From Mucor racemosus (taxonomy: Eukaryota > Mucoromycota > Mucoromycetes > Mucorales > Mucoraceae), in NCBI GenBank assembly GCA_027405735.1, contig JAPEHQ010000007.1, positions 2,567,001-2,631,000 on the forward strand: a DNA stretch of 64,000 bases, read 5' to 3'. The notes under the pieces were generated by a model that was not told the origin of the DNA, made no database searches, and saw only the letters and a list, made by a program, of their open reading frames with translations. The translations under genes were made by a program, and so were the position numbers. Position 1 is the first letter of the stretch, and each line of letters begins with the position of its first letter. Positions 1 to 11,660 of this stretch are shown piece after piece.

Positions 1-46
1 TGATCTGCACAAAATGTTTTATTCTGTTCATATGTGTAGATCATTA

Positions 47-444
47 TGATATATCAGAGGTTTGCCCAGATGTAGAAATCCAGGAACAACTATTAAAATC
101 CAACATGGCATAATATTTATTAACTAATACTAAGTGTCATACATAACCACTAGCATTAACAGCAAAAAATATCAGGAACACTTAGGAATACTTGGCAATT
201 ATTATGAAACATAAGCAACCCTACATCTTATCCAAATGATACAATCACATATTCCCAATTCCACAAATCCCATTGTATATAATTTGTTCCCAAATTATAT
301 CAAATACCTCAATACTCGGCAATTTATTAATAATATTAATAATCATATAACTATCTAGAAAACATATAAGTATGAAGCATCAATTAATTAATAAAACGTA
401 TCTTTCAGCAGAGTATTTTTATATTAGTATCTTTTGATATAACA
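47..444 (+). repeat. Solo LTR, family T, copy 1
   Basis: A 398-bp block that begins TGATATATC and ends GATATAACA, so it is bounded by TG..CA with short inverted ends. It matches the blocks at 4937-5699 and 37305-37712 in reverse orientation. A TATA-like stretch and an AATAAA-like signal lie in its last quarter, which suggests this orientation is the transcribed one. No matching 5-bp target duplication is visible here, so one flank has probably been rearranged. No retrotransposon coding sequence adjoins it. Confidence 0.6.
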
Positions 445-522
445 TCATGCATATTCAGATAAAAAAAAAATACCAGCTTGATAGCCTGATATGTCTTATC
501 AAACAGTGAATAACATTCTTGG

Positions 523-1275
523 TGAAGTAAAATATGGGTGTAAAAAGCGATAAAGAATACTGTTAAAATCCTTCTTTATTAAAATATGGATAATGTGCAA
601 TAAAATGGTTATTCTACGTCTCTATTTATATTATATGGTGATTATTTACTATCTTGCAATTGCATTGCAATTGTCAACGATTCCATTAATTTTGAGTGTA
701 AATGTTGGGTTGTTTGGTTATTGATTTGGTGGATCAAGAACGGTGTTTTAAATATACCCTGTCAATCATGCTTTCAGAACAACCCTTACTTGTTCTACTA
801 CTTAATAAGCATGTACTTTTTGTATCTTTTATTTGTTGGGATATCCCACATTACTTTGAAGAACGATTCAAATTAAAATAATTATATATTTAGGAACATT
901 TATTTTTTCACTTCTAATTGTATAAATTATTATAGTTATAAGTTTATTTCCAACTTTAATTACCCCTACTTTCGAACCATCTCCTTACGTTCGAGAACCT
1001 TTCTCTAAGAGAAAGAACCATTAAGAGTCGCGGTGCAAGTTTTTTGCAACTTACACCTACTAAGTTACTTGTTATTTAATATAATAGAGGTAGAAGATAA
1101 GTTGAATTGTTTCTCTTTAGTGTTTTAACATCTCTTATTCGAGTATTATACCCTTGCTATCTTCATGCAATTGTCTATCTACTATATAGTCTTATCTTTG
1201 ATAGCATGGTTTCAAATGAGATGACATTTAATTTAGGTATTTTATGATGGAAATCTAGCTTTGTAGTTCACTTCA
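523..1275 (+). repeat. Solo LTR, family X, copy 1, with nested MITE
   Basis: The block starts TGAAGTAAAATATGGG and ends GTTCACTTCA, flanked on both sides by CTTGG (518-522 and 1276-1280). The empty site is visible at 41870-41885, where CTTGGAATA is uninterrupted. Without the nested insertion at 858-1114 and its duplicated CTTT the LTR is about 492 bp. Copies 2 and 3 lie at 35522-36004 and 4040-4549. No internal coding region remains, so this is a solo LTR. Confidence 0.8.
858..1114. mobile_element. MITE-like insertion (257 bp) inside LTR X1
   Basis: Compared with LTR X2, 257 extra bases sit between two copies of CTTT (854-857 and 1115-1118). The ends are imperfect inverted repeats: GAACGATTCAAATTA on the left and, reverse complemented, GAAACAATTCAACTTA on the right. 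The interior has short palindromes such as TTTCTCTAAGAGAAA. There is no ORF. It is a short non-autonomous DNA element; the superfamily is not clear. Confidence 0.55.
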
Positions 1276-1589
1276 CTTGGAATATGACAACAAAAAGAGA
1301 GAAAGAACACACGTATAAAAGGATTTTCAAGACTTTACATTATTTCCAGCGCAATTAAAATCTGCTAGATTGCTCATTTTAGCCAATGTAAAAGCAGTAT
1401 TATAACGCAGAAACCTTGAACTAAATAAAATAGACAATATCTATTATTATAGAAACGTCAGATTTATAGAATGGAAGAATGTAAACATGTAAAGGAAAGC
1501 TTAATTTCGAATGAAAATACTACTAATTATTTTGATTAACATCCATAGGTTCAAAAAGCATAATTAAGTGCAAGCATTGCTACTAAATC

Positions 1590-3395
1590 GCATGATTTGG
1601 CATGCAGAAAACTCTTGAAGCATTTATTCTTTTTTTTTTTGGCAATAATGCTACAAATCATCGTCCAGTATAACTGAATATTAATGATTTATTAGAGAAA
1701 ATAAAATTGGTGAAAAACTGATACTCAATGTACGTAGAGGTCAAAATCGATAAAATGCGCATTTATTGTGTAGTAGAAATTATAAAATTTTGATGTATAG
1801 AAATTACAGGCCAAGATGTTGTGTTTGCCTCATGATTTTTAAAAGGGTTTAAAAGCATACTTTATCAAACTTACTTAAATGTTAGACACTCCTCACTATA
1901 TGCTATTAGTACCATCTTGTCTTTTATTTAATTGCTGCATTATTAAAAATCAAGCTTTTCATAGCTTATAACAATGATAATGGGATGTTTTTGATTTTAG
2001 ATTGACATTTATCATAAGGCGGGCTAATGATACGTTTGATACTACTGTAGATGGAATTAGTCAGTTTAATTTATAGAATTTGAATGCAAATACCGAGGAA
2101 TCATTTGTAAGTGCTGCTTAAGTTGGTTCTGGTAAAGCATTGAATAAATTGGCCTAGGACAAAGAAGGTAAAAAGGCGGCAATAAATAGGTTCCAGTGAT
2201 GGCCATGTTTATTATGTTTATGTTTATATTTATGATTTATGATATTGGAGAGGTAACACTAAAACTCAATGTAAATTAACTCTAGCGCAATAATTATAAA
2301 GTAAAACTATATTATCATCAAATAAACTACCACACAATATTAACATGTATAAAGGTTTACAGTAATAAGCTCAAATCAAGTGGGTACAGCATCGTAAATT
2401 CTTGAAAAAGCTCTCAAGTATTATAAAATCTCTTATTTTTAAGACTTACAAAGCTTATACGCGGAATATTAATTTCAAAAATTATTCTTGTCCAGATCAT
2501 CAATTTTGACATTTTTTAAATTTTTTTTTCTGATTTTGCAAATCTAGAGTTAATTATTCTATCAATTATAAAAACAAAAATTTTACTTATATACAGAATT
2601 TAATGCTCTATTTGCTCAATAAAAAACAACAAACATTTTTATTGCAAAATATTACATGAAAATCCTTTAACCAAAAAACCGTTTTTGGGACAAAAGTACA
2701 AAGTTTCATTACTTAACATTTAATATTAAGCTTTTATGAAATGTGTATTAGCTATGGCTACAATTTTCTCTCATAATGTAGTACATTTAAACGTTGATTT
2801 TAGTATCAAAATTTGATTTTTCTGTTTTTTGATCTAAATCATGAGGGTTGGTAAGGATAAAATGAGCCCCGAAAATGTCCGCTACAAAAACTGAATTTTC
2901 AGACCGCACGTGGTTAAATATAAGAAAAGTTAAAAAAAAGAAACGCTTTTTTATTTAAAACTTAGATATACCCTAGTATAAGAAACTTAACCGTTCAGTC
3001 TTGCTATGCTCAATTACGGCGTTGCTCTGCGTGCTCGCTTTTACAATTTCTTAACGAATTTATGATATGACAGACTGTTTTTTGGTAGAAAAATGTATGA
3101 TTCTACGATAACAGATGCTGCCTATTATTTTATTTAGTTTATAGTTCATGCGCTGTAATGCTACGTTTACATTGGCTGAAATGTGCAATTTAGAAGGGCT
3201 TTAATTGCGCTAAATAATGTAACGCCTTGAAAATCCTTTTTTACGTGTGTTGTTTCTCTCTTTTTGCTTTCATATTCCAAGGATAATATATTCATCGTTT
3301 GATAAGGTATATCAGGCTATCAAGCTGATATTCTTTTCTTTTATCTGAATACGCACGCTAACGTAAGAGATTAATGTTTTTAGTATAGGTAGCAG
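1590..3395 (+). repeat. Arm repeat R-P, copy 1
   Basis: A roughly 1.8-kb block that recurs at 33419-35307 (same strand), at 41785-48680 inverted and interrupted by a retrotransposon, and in part at 14210-15182 inverted. It begins near ATGCAGAAAACT and includes a GC-rich patch near 3000-3050 in otherwise AT-rich sequence. It holds no ORF of significance. It forms the arms of the large palindromic element described at 33419-48680. Confidence 0.65.
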
Positions 3396-3995
3396 TCTAT
3401 ATTAGAGGCTGAAATTTTCATTTAACCGCATTTTATGATCAAATAGCATTATTTACTGCTGTATTGTTGTACGTATTTCTTGATTACCAGATCAAATCGA
3501 ATGCAACAATGATATTTATATCTACTCAATAAAAAGCTAGAACTGGTTACAATATCACGAAATGTTCTAGAAAAGTGATAAAATTTCAAATGATATAGAA
3601 ACAAAAATAAAATAAAAATAATCTAATGTCTTGATTATTAACCATAGTTTTGATCGTCGCTATACTTGAAAACAAATCTTTTTATAGCTGACAATCGTAA
3701 ACTAAAATAGTAAGTTTAAAGAAGGTTAATTTGTTTAAATTTTATGTGTGATAAAGTAACATCTATAATCTTAGATTTGGTTTGCATATAAATTTAAGCA
3801 GTAAGTGTTATTTACGTTTATGCTCGAGCAAAGACCATTATTGCTGTAAACGTTATAGTTATAAACATTATTCACAAATGATGATAATCGTAAATATATT
3901 GGCTGTTGCATATATTGTTCTACATCAATAATGTATTGAAGAATTGTATTATTGTCTATAATCTATATTAATAAAAGCAAATGTAATTTAAACCC
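3396..3995 (-). repeat. Central block B, copy 1
   Basis: Matches 41172-41785, 51838-52275 and 63362-63955 in reverse orientation. It is AT-rich and carries no convincing ORF. Here it directly follows arm block P and is followed by LTR X3 and block W, so the local order is arm, B, W, V, U, each inverted relative to the copy at 36.5-48.7 kb. Confidence 0.6.
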
Positions 3996-4039
3996 CCATT
4001 ATTCTAGTTAAAACTGCAATGGAATTTTGAGAAAGGCAC

Positions 4040-4549
4040 TGCAGTAAAAAGGAGTAAAATTTTATAAAAAAAGCTTTAAAAGAGATACTGTTTAAATCCT
4101 TCTTTATTTAATTATGGATAATCTACAATAAAATACTATTTCTACTTCTCTATTTATATTATTTGGTTATTGATATTTGTCTGGCAGTTGTTCTGTCGAC
4201 TTTCAGTTATTCCGCAATTTTGAATATATTGTTGGGTTGTTGAGTCCTTGATTTACTTGATCAAGGGCGGCTCTTAAATTGGTTTTTGACAACCTCAGTT
4301 GTCAATCATGCGTTCAGAACAGTCCTTACTTGTTCTATTTGATTCGCATAAAATTTTTAGGTTTTTTTATTTATAATACAACATATACACATTATTATGA
4401 ATACCCTTGGTATCTTTGATATATACATTAGAATATCCTTGGTTATTTATGGTTTATATTCATAATCTCTTATTTGAATTGCATGGCATGGTTTCAAATG
4501 AGATGACTTTTAATTTATTATGTGGAGATATACTACCTAGTTCAGCACA
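4040..4549 (+). repeat. Solo LTR, family X, copy 3
   Basis: A 510-bp block from TGCAGTAAAA to GTTCAGCACA, flanked by GGCAC on both sides (4035-4039 and 4550-4554). The empty site is seen in inverted form near 51770, where the host repeat runs through uninterrupted. It is more diverged from X1 and X2 than they are from each other. Apparent ORFs here read through LTR and host repeat and are not genes. Confidence 0.75.
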
Positions 4550-4554
4550 GGCAC

Positions 4555-4936
4555 GATTATGCTCATGTACAAACCAGTTTATGCCCATAATACGATCAGC
4601 TCATTATGCCCATGGTCAGATTTTATTATTATGCACAAATAGGAATAATGATATGCTTATGGGCAATTCTACTATCATGCACACATGGAATTAATGTCAT
4701 GCACACAGACAGAATCTATAATTATGCACATACAGGCTTTTCGTTATGCTCGTGTGCAGTTTCTTTTGTTGTGCTGCTCATGTGCATCTTGCTATCTTTT
4801 TAGTCATTATTCAGTGGGTGCAACAACTCATCAGGCTATAGTGTGCAGCCCACCTAGGCACAACAAAATTATCCTGTGCAGCACAGGTCGGCTGTAGTGC
4901 TTTTACATATAAATCCCTTAAATTTGTGATTTTATG
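4555..4936 (-). repeat. Block W with clustered TGTGC/GCACA motifs, copy 1
   Basis: About 380 bp in which TGTGC, GCACA or TGCNCAT recurs every 15-35 bp on alternating strands, joined by short AT-rich spacers. Other copies lie at 38030-38187, 51393-51770 and 62952-63290. The pattern creates overlapping open frames in several phases, which do not look like genes. It resembles the subterminal motif arrays that transposases bind in some DNA transposons; that role is inference. Confidence 0.55.
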
Positions 4937-5699
4937 TGTTATATCAAAAGATACTAATATAAAAATACTCTGCTAAAAGATACATTTTATTAATTCATTA
5001 ATGCTTCGTATTTATATGTTTTCTAAATGGTTATATGATTATCAATATTATTAATGAATTGCCGGGTATTCAGGTACTTGATATAATTTGGGAAAAAATC
5101 ATATACAATGGAATTTGTGGAATTGGGAATCTGTGATTATATCATTTGAATAAGATGTAGGATTGCTTATGTTTCATTGCTACGAATTGTTCCTGAAGGT
5201 TCCTGACAGTCGCTGTTAATGCTAGTGGTTATGTATAACATTTAGTATGAGTTACTAAATGTCATGCCATGTTGGATTTCAATAGTTGTTCCTGGATTTC
5301 TACACCTGGGTTAGGATTTCACAAACAACGCATCGTATTACGGTTAACCGAGTTTGACTGCTTTAACGGGCCGTTTTTTATGCAAACTCGAATGAGGGTA
5401 TTCGAGTTTCTTCTTTTCTTTTTTTGTTAGCTAAGCTCGAAAACAGGATTGAAAAAATACTTCAAGTTGTGAAATTGCCAAATATGCTATTATCAATTCA
5501 TAATCTCATATTAACTTGACAATGTTGCTATTAACAGCCTCCTTAAGGCAAACCAATACTTGCTCCCACCCCGTTTTTTATCTGGGTTACAAAAGAACGG
5601 GCCGTTTTCCAACTCGAATCGAATGGCCGTTTCCGTTAAAACTCGATTCAAACTCGAATCGAAGCCCATTCCTAACCTGGGTAAACTTATGATATATCA
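4937..5699 (-). repeat. Solo LTR, family T, copy 2, with nested MITE
   Basis: Begins TGTTATATC and ends GATATATCA. It is flanked by perfect 5-bp duplications TTATG (4932-4936 and 5700-5704). The uninterrupted host site is present at 38015-38025 and 51385-51395. About 392 bp long after removal of the nested insertion at 5311-5675 and its 6-bp duplication. No coding sequence adjoins it, so it is a solo LTR. Confidence 0.85.
5311..5675. mobile_element. MITE-like insertion (365 bp) inside LTR T2
   Basis: Flanked by CCTGGG on both sides (5305-5310 and 5676-5681); family T copies 1 and 3 show the undisrupted site. The ends are TTAGGA and TCCTAA. The interior carries several AACTCGAATCGA-type motifs and their complements, so the transcript would fold extensively. 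No ORF is present. It inserted after the LTR that contains it. Confidence 0.65.
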
Positions 5700-6325
5700 T
5701 TATGGACTTTTTTGAATCCGGTTGTATCATCATGTACTTTTCAAATTAAATCCGTTATTAGGCTAATAATGTTGTAGATTGTATTTATGCATTACTTAAA
5801 ATAAGCCTTTGAATAATTAGTAGTAATGCAGCCGAACCTTAATTTTTGTACGAAATTTCGATACCTACATCTTATAGCCGCTTGGAATATTTAAACAACC
5901 GCGTCCGAGCTTTCCGGTAATTTTTTCTAGAGATTTGAAGCTTGGAAATATCATTAAAAGGCCGCTTCCGGAGATTGTTCGGCTTTTTTTGGAAAAGTAA
6001 CCATTGGCAAAAATATGAATTAATTATATACTATGTTATTATACTGTATTCCACCAAGTACCATATGTTATCACCTTCTGCAGTATCAATAATACACCTT
6101 ACAATCTATTGACTATGACATGTATTGAAGTGCAAAGTCTCGATATTGGATATAAAAAACTCCTAATAACGTACCAAGTTTAATTCAGCAATTACTAAGA
6201 ACGCTTAGTAGACCTCAGTTATGACACCATATTATTTCATCCCAGCGGTTAATCAATTAAGTAGTTATCAAATCAACATCCAAGAAGCACAATTAGCGCA
6301 GCATTGAAACAAGACTGCAGTAAAT
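5700..6325 (-). repeat. Blocks V and U, inverted partial copy
   Basis: Reverse complement of the contiguous U-V unit seen at 50526-51392. Block V includes the GC-richer stretch GCCGAACAATCTCCGGAAG near 5970-5990. Block U is cut at about 6310-6325, where the S repeat starts. No ORF is present. Confidence 0.6.
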
Positions 6326-7068
6326 TATGATGTTATTTACTAAAATAAAAAGAAATATAAAAAAATAAAAGCAGTAGAAATACAATTATTATAATCAGCT
6401 AAAGTTTTTATTACAAAAGATTTCTGAAGAGTTAAAATAATTGAGAAGTATGAGGGTATTTATAGTGATTTGGAGAACTTGGGTACCATCAGACTTGAAT
6501 GGATGTATATTTAGTAATCTTCCAGTTTTGAGTACATTGTTATTGATTATTTGATATTTTAAGGGGTAAATTGTGTAGAGCATTGACCATAAGGGATTGT
6601 ATGTCAAGTGTGACAATATCGACCTTTTGGGAAATGGTTGTTTTGTTTATTTCTGTTATATCTATTTTATGTAACCTTGATTTTTAAGGGGTAGTTTTTT
6701 ATATGCTTGAATCTTATTTATATTGATAGTGCAACTTCGATATAGATGAGTAGTTGACTAAATTGGTATCTTTGTTTATTATCATTATTGATTTGGATAG
6801 AATCCTATTTTGATATATATGTCATTTATGTAATTGATTGCACCGTGATCAAGGGTGCTATCATCTACACGACATGTATGGTTCAAAAAGGGTATTTAAT
6901 ATTTTTAGCATGCGTTTGTTATTGTGTTCAATTGAAGCGTTTGTTTATTATTGTTGTTCACATTTCGAGTGGCATCATATTTTATGAGCGACACTTGGAA
7001 TTTAAGTTGTTTTATTTTTATCAAGCGTTTTTAGTATGTAATTCCACTGCACTGTTAAATTAGAGTCC
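6311..7068 (+). repeat. Repeat S, copy 1
   Basis: About 750 bp matching 48815-49580 in reverse orientation. It starts near GACTGCAGTAAAT and ends near the sequence GTTAAATTAG. In the second copy the similarity runs into the 3' end of an open frame on the minus strand, so S may be the tail of a longer element, with this copy truncated at its 5' end. The 91-codon open frame inside (6788-7063) has no recognised domain and I do not call it a gene. Confidence 0.5.
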
Positions 7069-7071
7069 CCA

Positions 7072-8700
7072 GTAATGTACCACTCTTAACCAGATGTCAA
7101 ATCCAAAAGTAAAACAATAGTTCAGAAACCGAAATTCAAGTCAATTAAACATCAACAGAATCACGACGGTTTGAGCATAATGTTCCATGTTCCACCATCA
7201 TGCCACGTTAGTATGATAGATAACATCTACAAATAATCCTTATCACATCATCACTTCCTTTTCAACTCAATTAGTATATAAACTCTTTTTATATCCTCCT
7301 TTTAATAAACGATATCTCTTTATTATTACTTGATTAAGTTTCTAGTTTATTTTACATTATATAATATATTATTCTAATAAATCACCCAGTTTAACTTTAA
7401 TACATATCGGCCAACTTGATAATAAAAACTTACATTCATTTAGTTGCCTTTCTACTGTTTTTTTTACTTTTTTCCTTGAATTTATAATCATATTCCACAT
7501 CAATAATCTGATTAATAATATATTGCTTATTTCCCAACATTGATCTAAAATCGAATGTAAAAAATAAAACCCAGAATTAAACTATAAATTGTTTGTATTC
7601 AAAGGATAGATCCACTTGAGAAATATTCTGCATTTTTTGTTTCGACGAAAAACATTGATTTTTCATTGAGATAACCAAAATAATAGTTCTTATCACAGCT
7701 TAAAACCTTTCATCACGGGGTTCCAAAATTTATTTGTTGAAATGAATGAAAAATGATTCAAAAAAACAAAATCGCTTAATGGCTCATGAGCTGCAAAGTA
7801 AATCGACCTAGCGTATTAAGTAGTTTTTGTGCAGTTTTAAATTCTGCATCCATCTAAATAAAATTAAAATAAATGTTTCACATTAAATTTTGCGTAAAAT
7901 GCAATTAAATTTTTGGAGGTTTTTTGAAGACACACATCAATTTTTATAAGCACATTTAAAATACAATTAATGGTAATAATGCGCAAGCAAATTATCTATC
8001 GATTGAGCTATTGTAAAATTTTCTAGCTGTATTTTTCGTAGAGAAAACAAGATTTTTGTCCAATTTTTTTCAGATTTAGAATTTGGGATGAGGGTATATA
8101 AGGGAAAAATGGAAGCTAGAAATGAAGGTATCTTTTTGTACACATTTTTGAGGATATCTCCACGAAAAATCAATATTTTGAAAAAAACTAAATTGGGTCC
8201 GAGAGAGCTCAATGAGCTTAATGATATGAATGTAAAAAAAAAGCGTTGCTCAATGTAATGAATATTTTGAAATCTACTACAAAAATGTCAAAAAACGAAA
8301 AAAAAATAAAAGTGCTCATAACTTTTTTATACTTAAATATGTTATAGAGCACTTTAAAACAAGCAAGTTTTATTATTAGAAAGTGTTAGTATAGCTTAAT
8401 TTTTTGTGGAGATATGAAGCGTCAAAGTTTTCAGTTTTTAGCAGTGGAATACGCGTAAAAATCTGAAATATTGGCATTAAAAAATTAATACCAACTGCAA
8501 AAAATAGGATATTTTTGGATACTTGTTTTTGGATTAAAGGTGAACATCTCAGGTACATTGGCATATAATTTTTTCTTGGTGTTATTTAGCGAAAAAAAAA
8601 GTAGAGAAGCGATGAAAAGTGAGACCCAGTTTTTAAGGAAAAAGCAATGGATTTTACCTATTTTATAGTCTGTGCCACAATGAAATAATAAATCAAGCTT
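7072..8700 (+). repeat. Repeat Q, copy 1 (LTR-like end plus non-coding body)
   Basis: Recurs at 22040-23515, 32640-33418 and 61500-62880, all on the opposite strand. The first about 330 bp look like an LTR: a conserved start near CCAGATGTCAAATCC, a TATA-like AGTATATAAAC and TTTTAATAAACGATATC downstream. The following 1.1-1.2 kb is conserved between copies but has no protein that survives in all of them. A non-autonomous LTR element or the 5' part of a decayed one are both possible. Confidence 0.5.
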
Positions 8701-9035
8701 CAAACATGTAGATCACTCTTTATGTATCTTCTATGGAGTGCTGTTATAATCTTTGCAAATATAAATGATGTATTGTATTTTTAAAAGCAAGGTTCAGTTT
8801 ATTCAATTAATATAAATCAGGGAAATGTTGAAAGTTATGTCAAATTATGTGTGCTGTGCATATGATGTTGTAATAAAAACGATATATTCCTATTATCATT
8901 TCCTGTAGCAATCATTACATGAATATACTCTGTGGATGTCTGCATATATAGATAAGGAAAATTAAATAGTAGCTGTAAATCGCTCAAGTTTCTTCTCTGT
9001 TGAATAAAATGTATTTATATATGTATTTTGTGTCG
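8701..9035. other. Intergenic, nothing recognised
   Basis: AT-rich sequence between repeat Q and the small minus-strand ORF. I see no repeat copy, RNA gene or conserved frame in it. Confidence 0.5.
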
Positions 9036-9263
9036 TTAACGCAATTTTTTATAAAGTTCTTCTTTGGTAATATATGGTTTACACAAACCATCAGGGACCT
9101 CAGAGAAATGAACCAAAGTAGGTGATTTGGGATTATCTGTATAAACTAATTGCATTCCGCCTCTGTAGCTTCTCTCTAGCTTTTTTCTCAACTCTTGGAC
9201 GTTTTGATTAGTATATTTCTTTTTGAAATAAATACACAGAGCTTCTTCATTAGTAATGATCAT
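9036..9263 (-). CDS. Small hypothetical protein (75 aa)
   Basis: A single-exon frame of 75 codons, stop at 9036-9038. The protein is charged and looks coding (mixed codon use, Tyr/Lys/Glu-rich, no low complexity): it starts MIITNEEALCIYFKKK and ends EELYKKLR. No domain is recognised. It diverges from glycyl-tRNA synthetase with 44 bp between its start codon and the first in-frame upstream ATG of that gene, so the two would share a promoter region. It could be a short conserved fungal protein or the first exon of a longer one. Confidence 0.4.
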   Translation of the reverse strand: MIITNEEALCIYFKKKYTNQNVQELRKKLERSYRGGMQLVYTDNPKSPTLVHFSEVPDGLCKPYITKEELYKKLR

Positions 9264-9486
9264 TTTTCACAAATAAAAAGCTAAAGCAGGTGATCAAGTA
9301 CCAGTTTTGACTCATTCTAATATTATGTCACGCATATTTAAGTTTGTAACTGCTGTGTACCCATTAGACTCATATCTTCACTATACAAAAAATTCAAAGC
9401 CACCTAAATTTTTTTGCGTATATAAGGGACCCGGAGGCATAGTGGAATGGTCTCCTTTATATACAAAAAAACTAATTTTGCTCAAC

Positions 9487-11660
9487 ATGTCTTCTGCTGA
9501 TAAATTTGACAGAGCTGCTCTTGAGGTAATCATCTTGAAATTATTAAATAAATCTCACGCAAAATGAACGTAAATGCTAAAATCTGCCATGTCAATCACA
9601 ATAGCAACTTGTCACCAAGCGTTTCTTCTACGCACCTTCTTTCCAAATTTACGGTGGTAAAGTATATAAATTTACCTATTCATTTGTATGTGTTTTATTT
9701 AATTTCCTTTATATTGACTTTAGGTGTTGCTGGTCTTTACGATTTCGGCCCATCTGGTTGTGCCCTTTTAAACAACATCATTGCTCTCTGGCGTAACCAT
9801 TTCGTCTTGGAGGAAGAGATGCTCGAAGTCGATACCACCATCATGACCACCTACGATGTTCTCAAGACCTCTGGTCATGTCGATAAATTTTCTGATTTCA
9901 TGTGTAAAGATTTAAAGAACGGCGAAATTTTCAGAGCTGATCATGTCATTGAAGCTGTCCTCGAGGCTCGTCTTGTAGGTGATAAGGAAGCAAAGTCTGC
10001 CAAGGCTGGTAAGACAGCTGAACAAATTGCTGCTGAGAGTGCTGCTGATGCCGCTTCTAAGGTTGATAAAAAGAAGAAGAAGAAGAAGGGTACTGTTGTT
10101 GCCGTCGAATTAGCTGATGATGTTCGTCAATCTTATGAAGAATGTTTGGCTCAAATCGATAATTTCGGTGGCGATGAATTAACTGCCATCATGAAGAAGT
10201 TTGATATCCGTTCTCCTGAATCTGGTAACGAACTTTCTGAACCCAAGGCGTTCAACTTGATGTTTGAATCTTTGATCGGTCCTACTGGTCAATTGAAGGG
10301 GTAATGTTTATTTTTGATCTGTGATGTAATGAATTTTACTAATTTTTGGTATAGTTTCTTGCGTCCTGAAACTGCTCAAGGTCAATTCCTCAACTTCAAG
10401 AAGCTTCTTGAATTCAACAACGACAAGATGCCTTTTGCTTCTGCTCAAGTTGGTCGTTCTTTCCGTAATGAAATTTCTCCTCGTTCTGGTCTTTTGCGTG
10501 TTCGGTAAGAATGTGGATATTTATATTAAAAAAGTTATTTATATTAACCTTAAATTCATAGTGAATTCACTATGGCTGAAATTGAACATTTTGTCGACCC
10601 CGAGAACAAGAATCACCCCAAGTTTGATGAAGTCAAGGATGTTGTTTTGACTTTGTTACCCAAGGATGTTCAAATGAGCGGTAAGACCGAGACTTTTCAA
10701 ATGGCTGTGGGTGAAGCAGTCGAGAAGAAGATTATTGATAATCAAACTCTCGGTTACTTCATTGTCCGTATCTACCAATTCTTGGATAAGATTGGTATCA
10801 AGAGTGATCGTCTTCGTTTCCGTCAACACATGAGCAATGAAATGGCACATTATGCTGGTGATTGTTGGGATGCTGAAATTAAGACTAGTTATGGTTGGAT
10901 TGAATGTGTTGGTTGTGCTGATCGTTCCGCTTATGATTTGACTGTTCATTCTAAGCGTACTGGTGAAAAGTTGGTTGTTCGTGAACAATTGGCTGAACCT
11001 CGTACTGTCGAACTCTGGCAAGTTGAGATCAATAAGAAGACTTTTGGTCCCAAGTTTAAGAAGGATGCTAAGGCTGTTGAGGAAGCTTTATTGGCTTTAT
11101 CTGAAGATCAATACGCTCAATTAGCTAAGGATTTAGAGGCTAATGGTACTGGTTCTGTTCAAGTCAATGGTCAAGACATTGAAGTTGCTACTGATAATGT
11201 TACTGTCAAGCGTGGTACAGTTACTGAACATATCCGTGAATATACTCCTAATGTCATTGAACCTTCATTCGGTATTGGTCGTATTCTTTACTCTCTTTTG
11301 GAACACAGTTGGTGGGTTCGTGAAGATGATGAAGCTCGTAACGTTCTCTCTTTCCCTACTGTCGTAGCTCCCTTCAAATGTTGTCTTTTACCTCTTTCTG
11401 GTAACGCTGCTTTTGAACCTTTGGTTCGCAAGTACTCTCGTGAGCTCCGTAAGGCTGGTGTTTCTCTCCGTACTGATGATAGTAAGGCTTCCATTGGTCG
11501 TAGATACGCTCGTAATGATGAACTCGGTATTCCTTATGCTATCACCATTGATTTCGATACTGTTCAAGACGGTACTGTCACTCTTCGTGAGCGTGATTCC
11601 ACCAAGCAAGTCCGTGATACTTTCGAGAACATCTTGAAGACTCTTGTCAATGCTAATTAG
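9487..11660 (+). CDS. GRS1: Glycyl-tRNA synthetase (class II, 638 aa)
   Basis: Charges tRNA-Gly. Exons 9487-9525, 9605-9656, 9724-10300, 10355-10504 and 10562-11660; all four introns are GT..AG and all junctions keep frame, giving 638 residues. The N-terminal [13 protein letters not shown] (about residues 31-43) is a family signature. [20 protein letters not shown], the motif 2 region [19 protein letters not shown] (about 358-376) and motif 3 [16 protein letters not shown] (about 506-521) make up the class II core, followed by the anticodon-binding domain [18 protein letters not shown]. An Ala/Lys-rich insertion with seven consecutive lysines lies near residue 140, a kind of insert also known in yeast GlyRS. 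The start at 9487 matches the usual cytosolic N-terminus. The frame stays open upstream to ATG 9307, which may give a mitochondrial form. Confidence 0.95.

Larger units (their letters stand above)
445..1480 (+). repeat. Arm fragment (block P), split by a solo LTR
   Basis: Positions 445-522 and 1281-1480 together match the inner arm of the large inverted-repeat element, in the orientation seen at 41800-42060. The same block occurs inverted at 3160-3395 and at 36330-36545. The two parts are separated by the family X LTR at 523-1275. After about 1475 the match stops and about 110 bp of unassigned sequence leads to the next arm copy. Confidence 0.55.

Noticed and set aside
4407..4897. Overlapping 65-95 codon frames in block W
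   Set aside because: They arise from the repeated TGTGC/TATGC words, occur in several phases, are cut differently in each copy and show no domain.
47..5699. A 5.2-kb DNA transposon with 390-bp terminal inverted repeats
   Set aside because: The two ends are independent solo LTRs of family T: the right one has its own TTATG duplication and a third copy sits alone at 37305-37712 with its own flanks.
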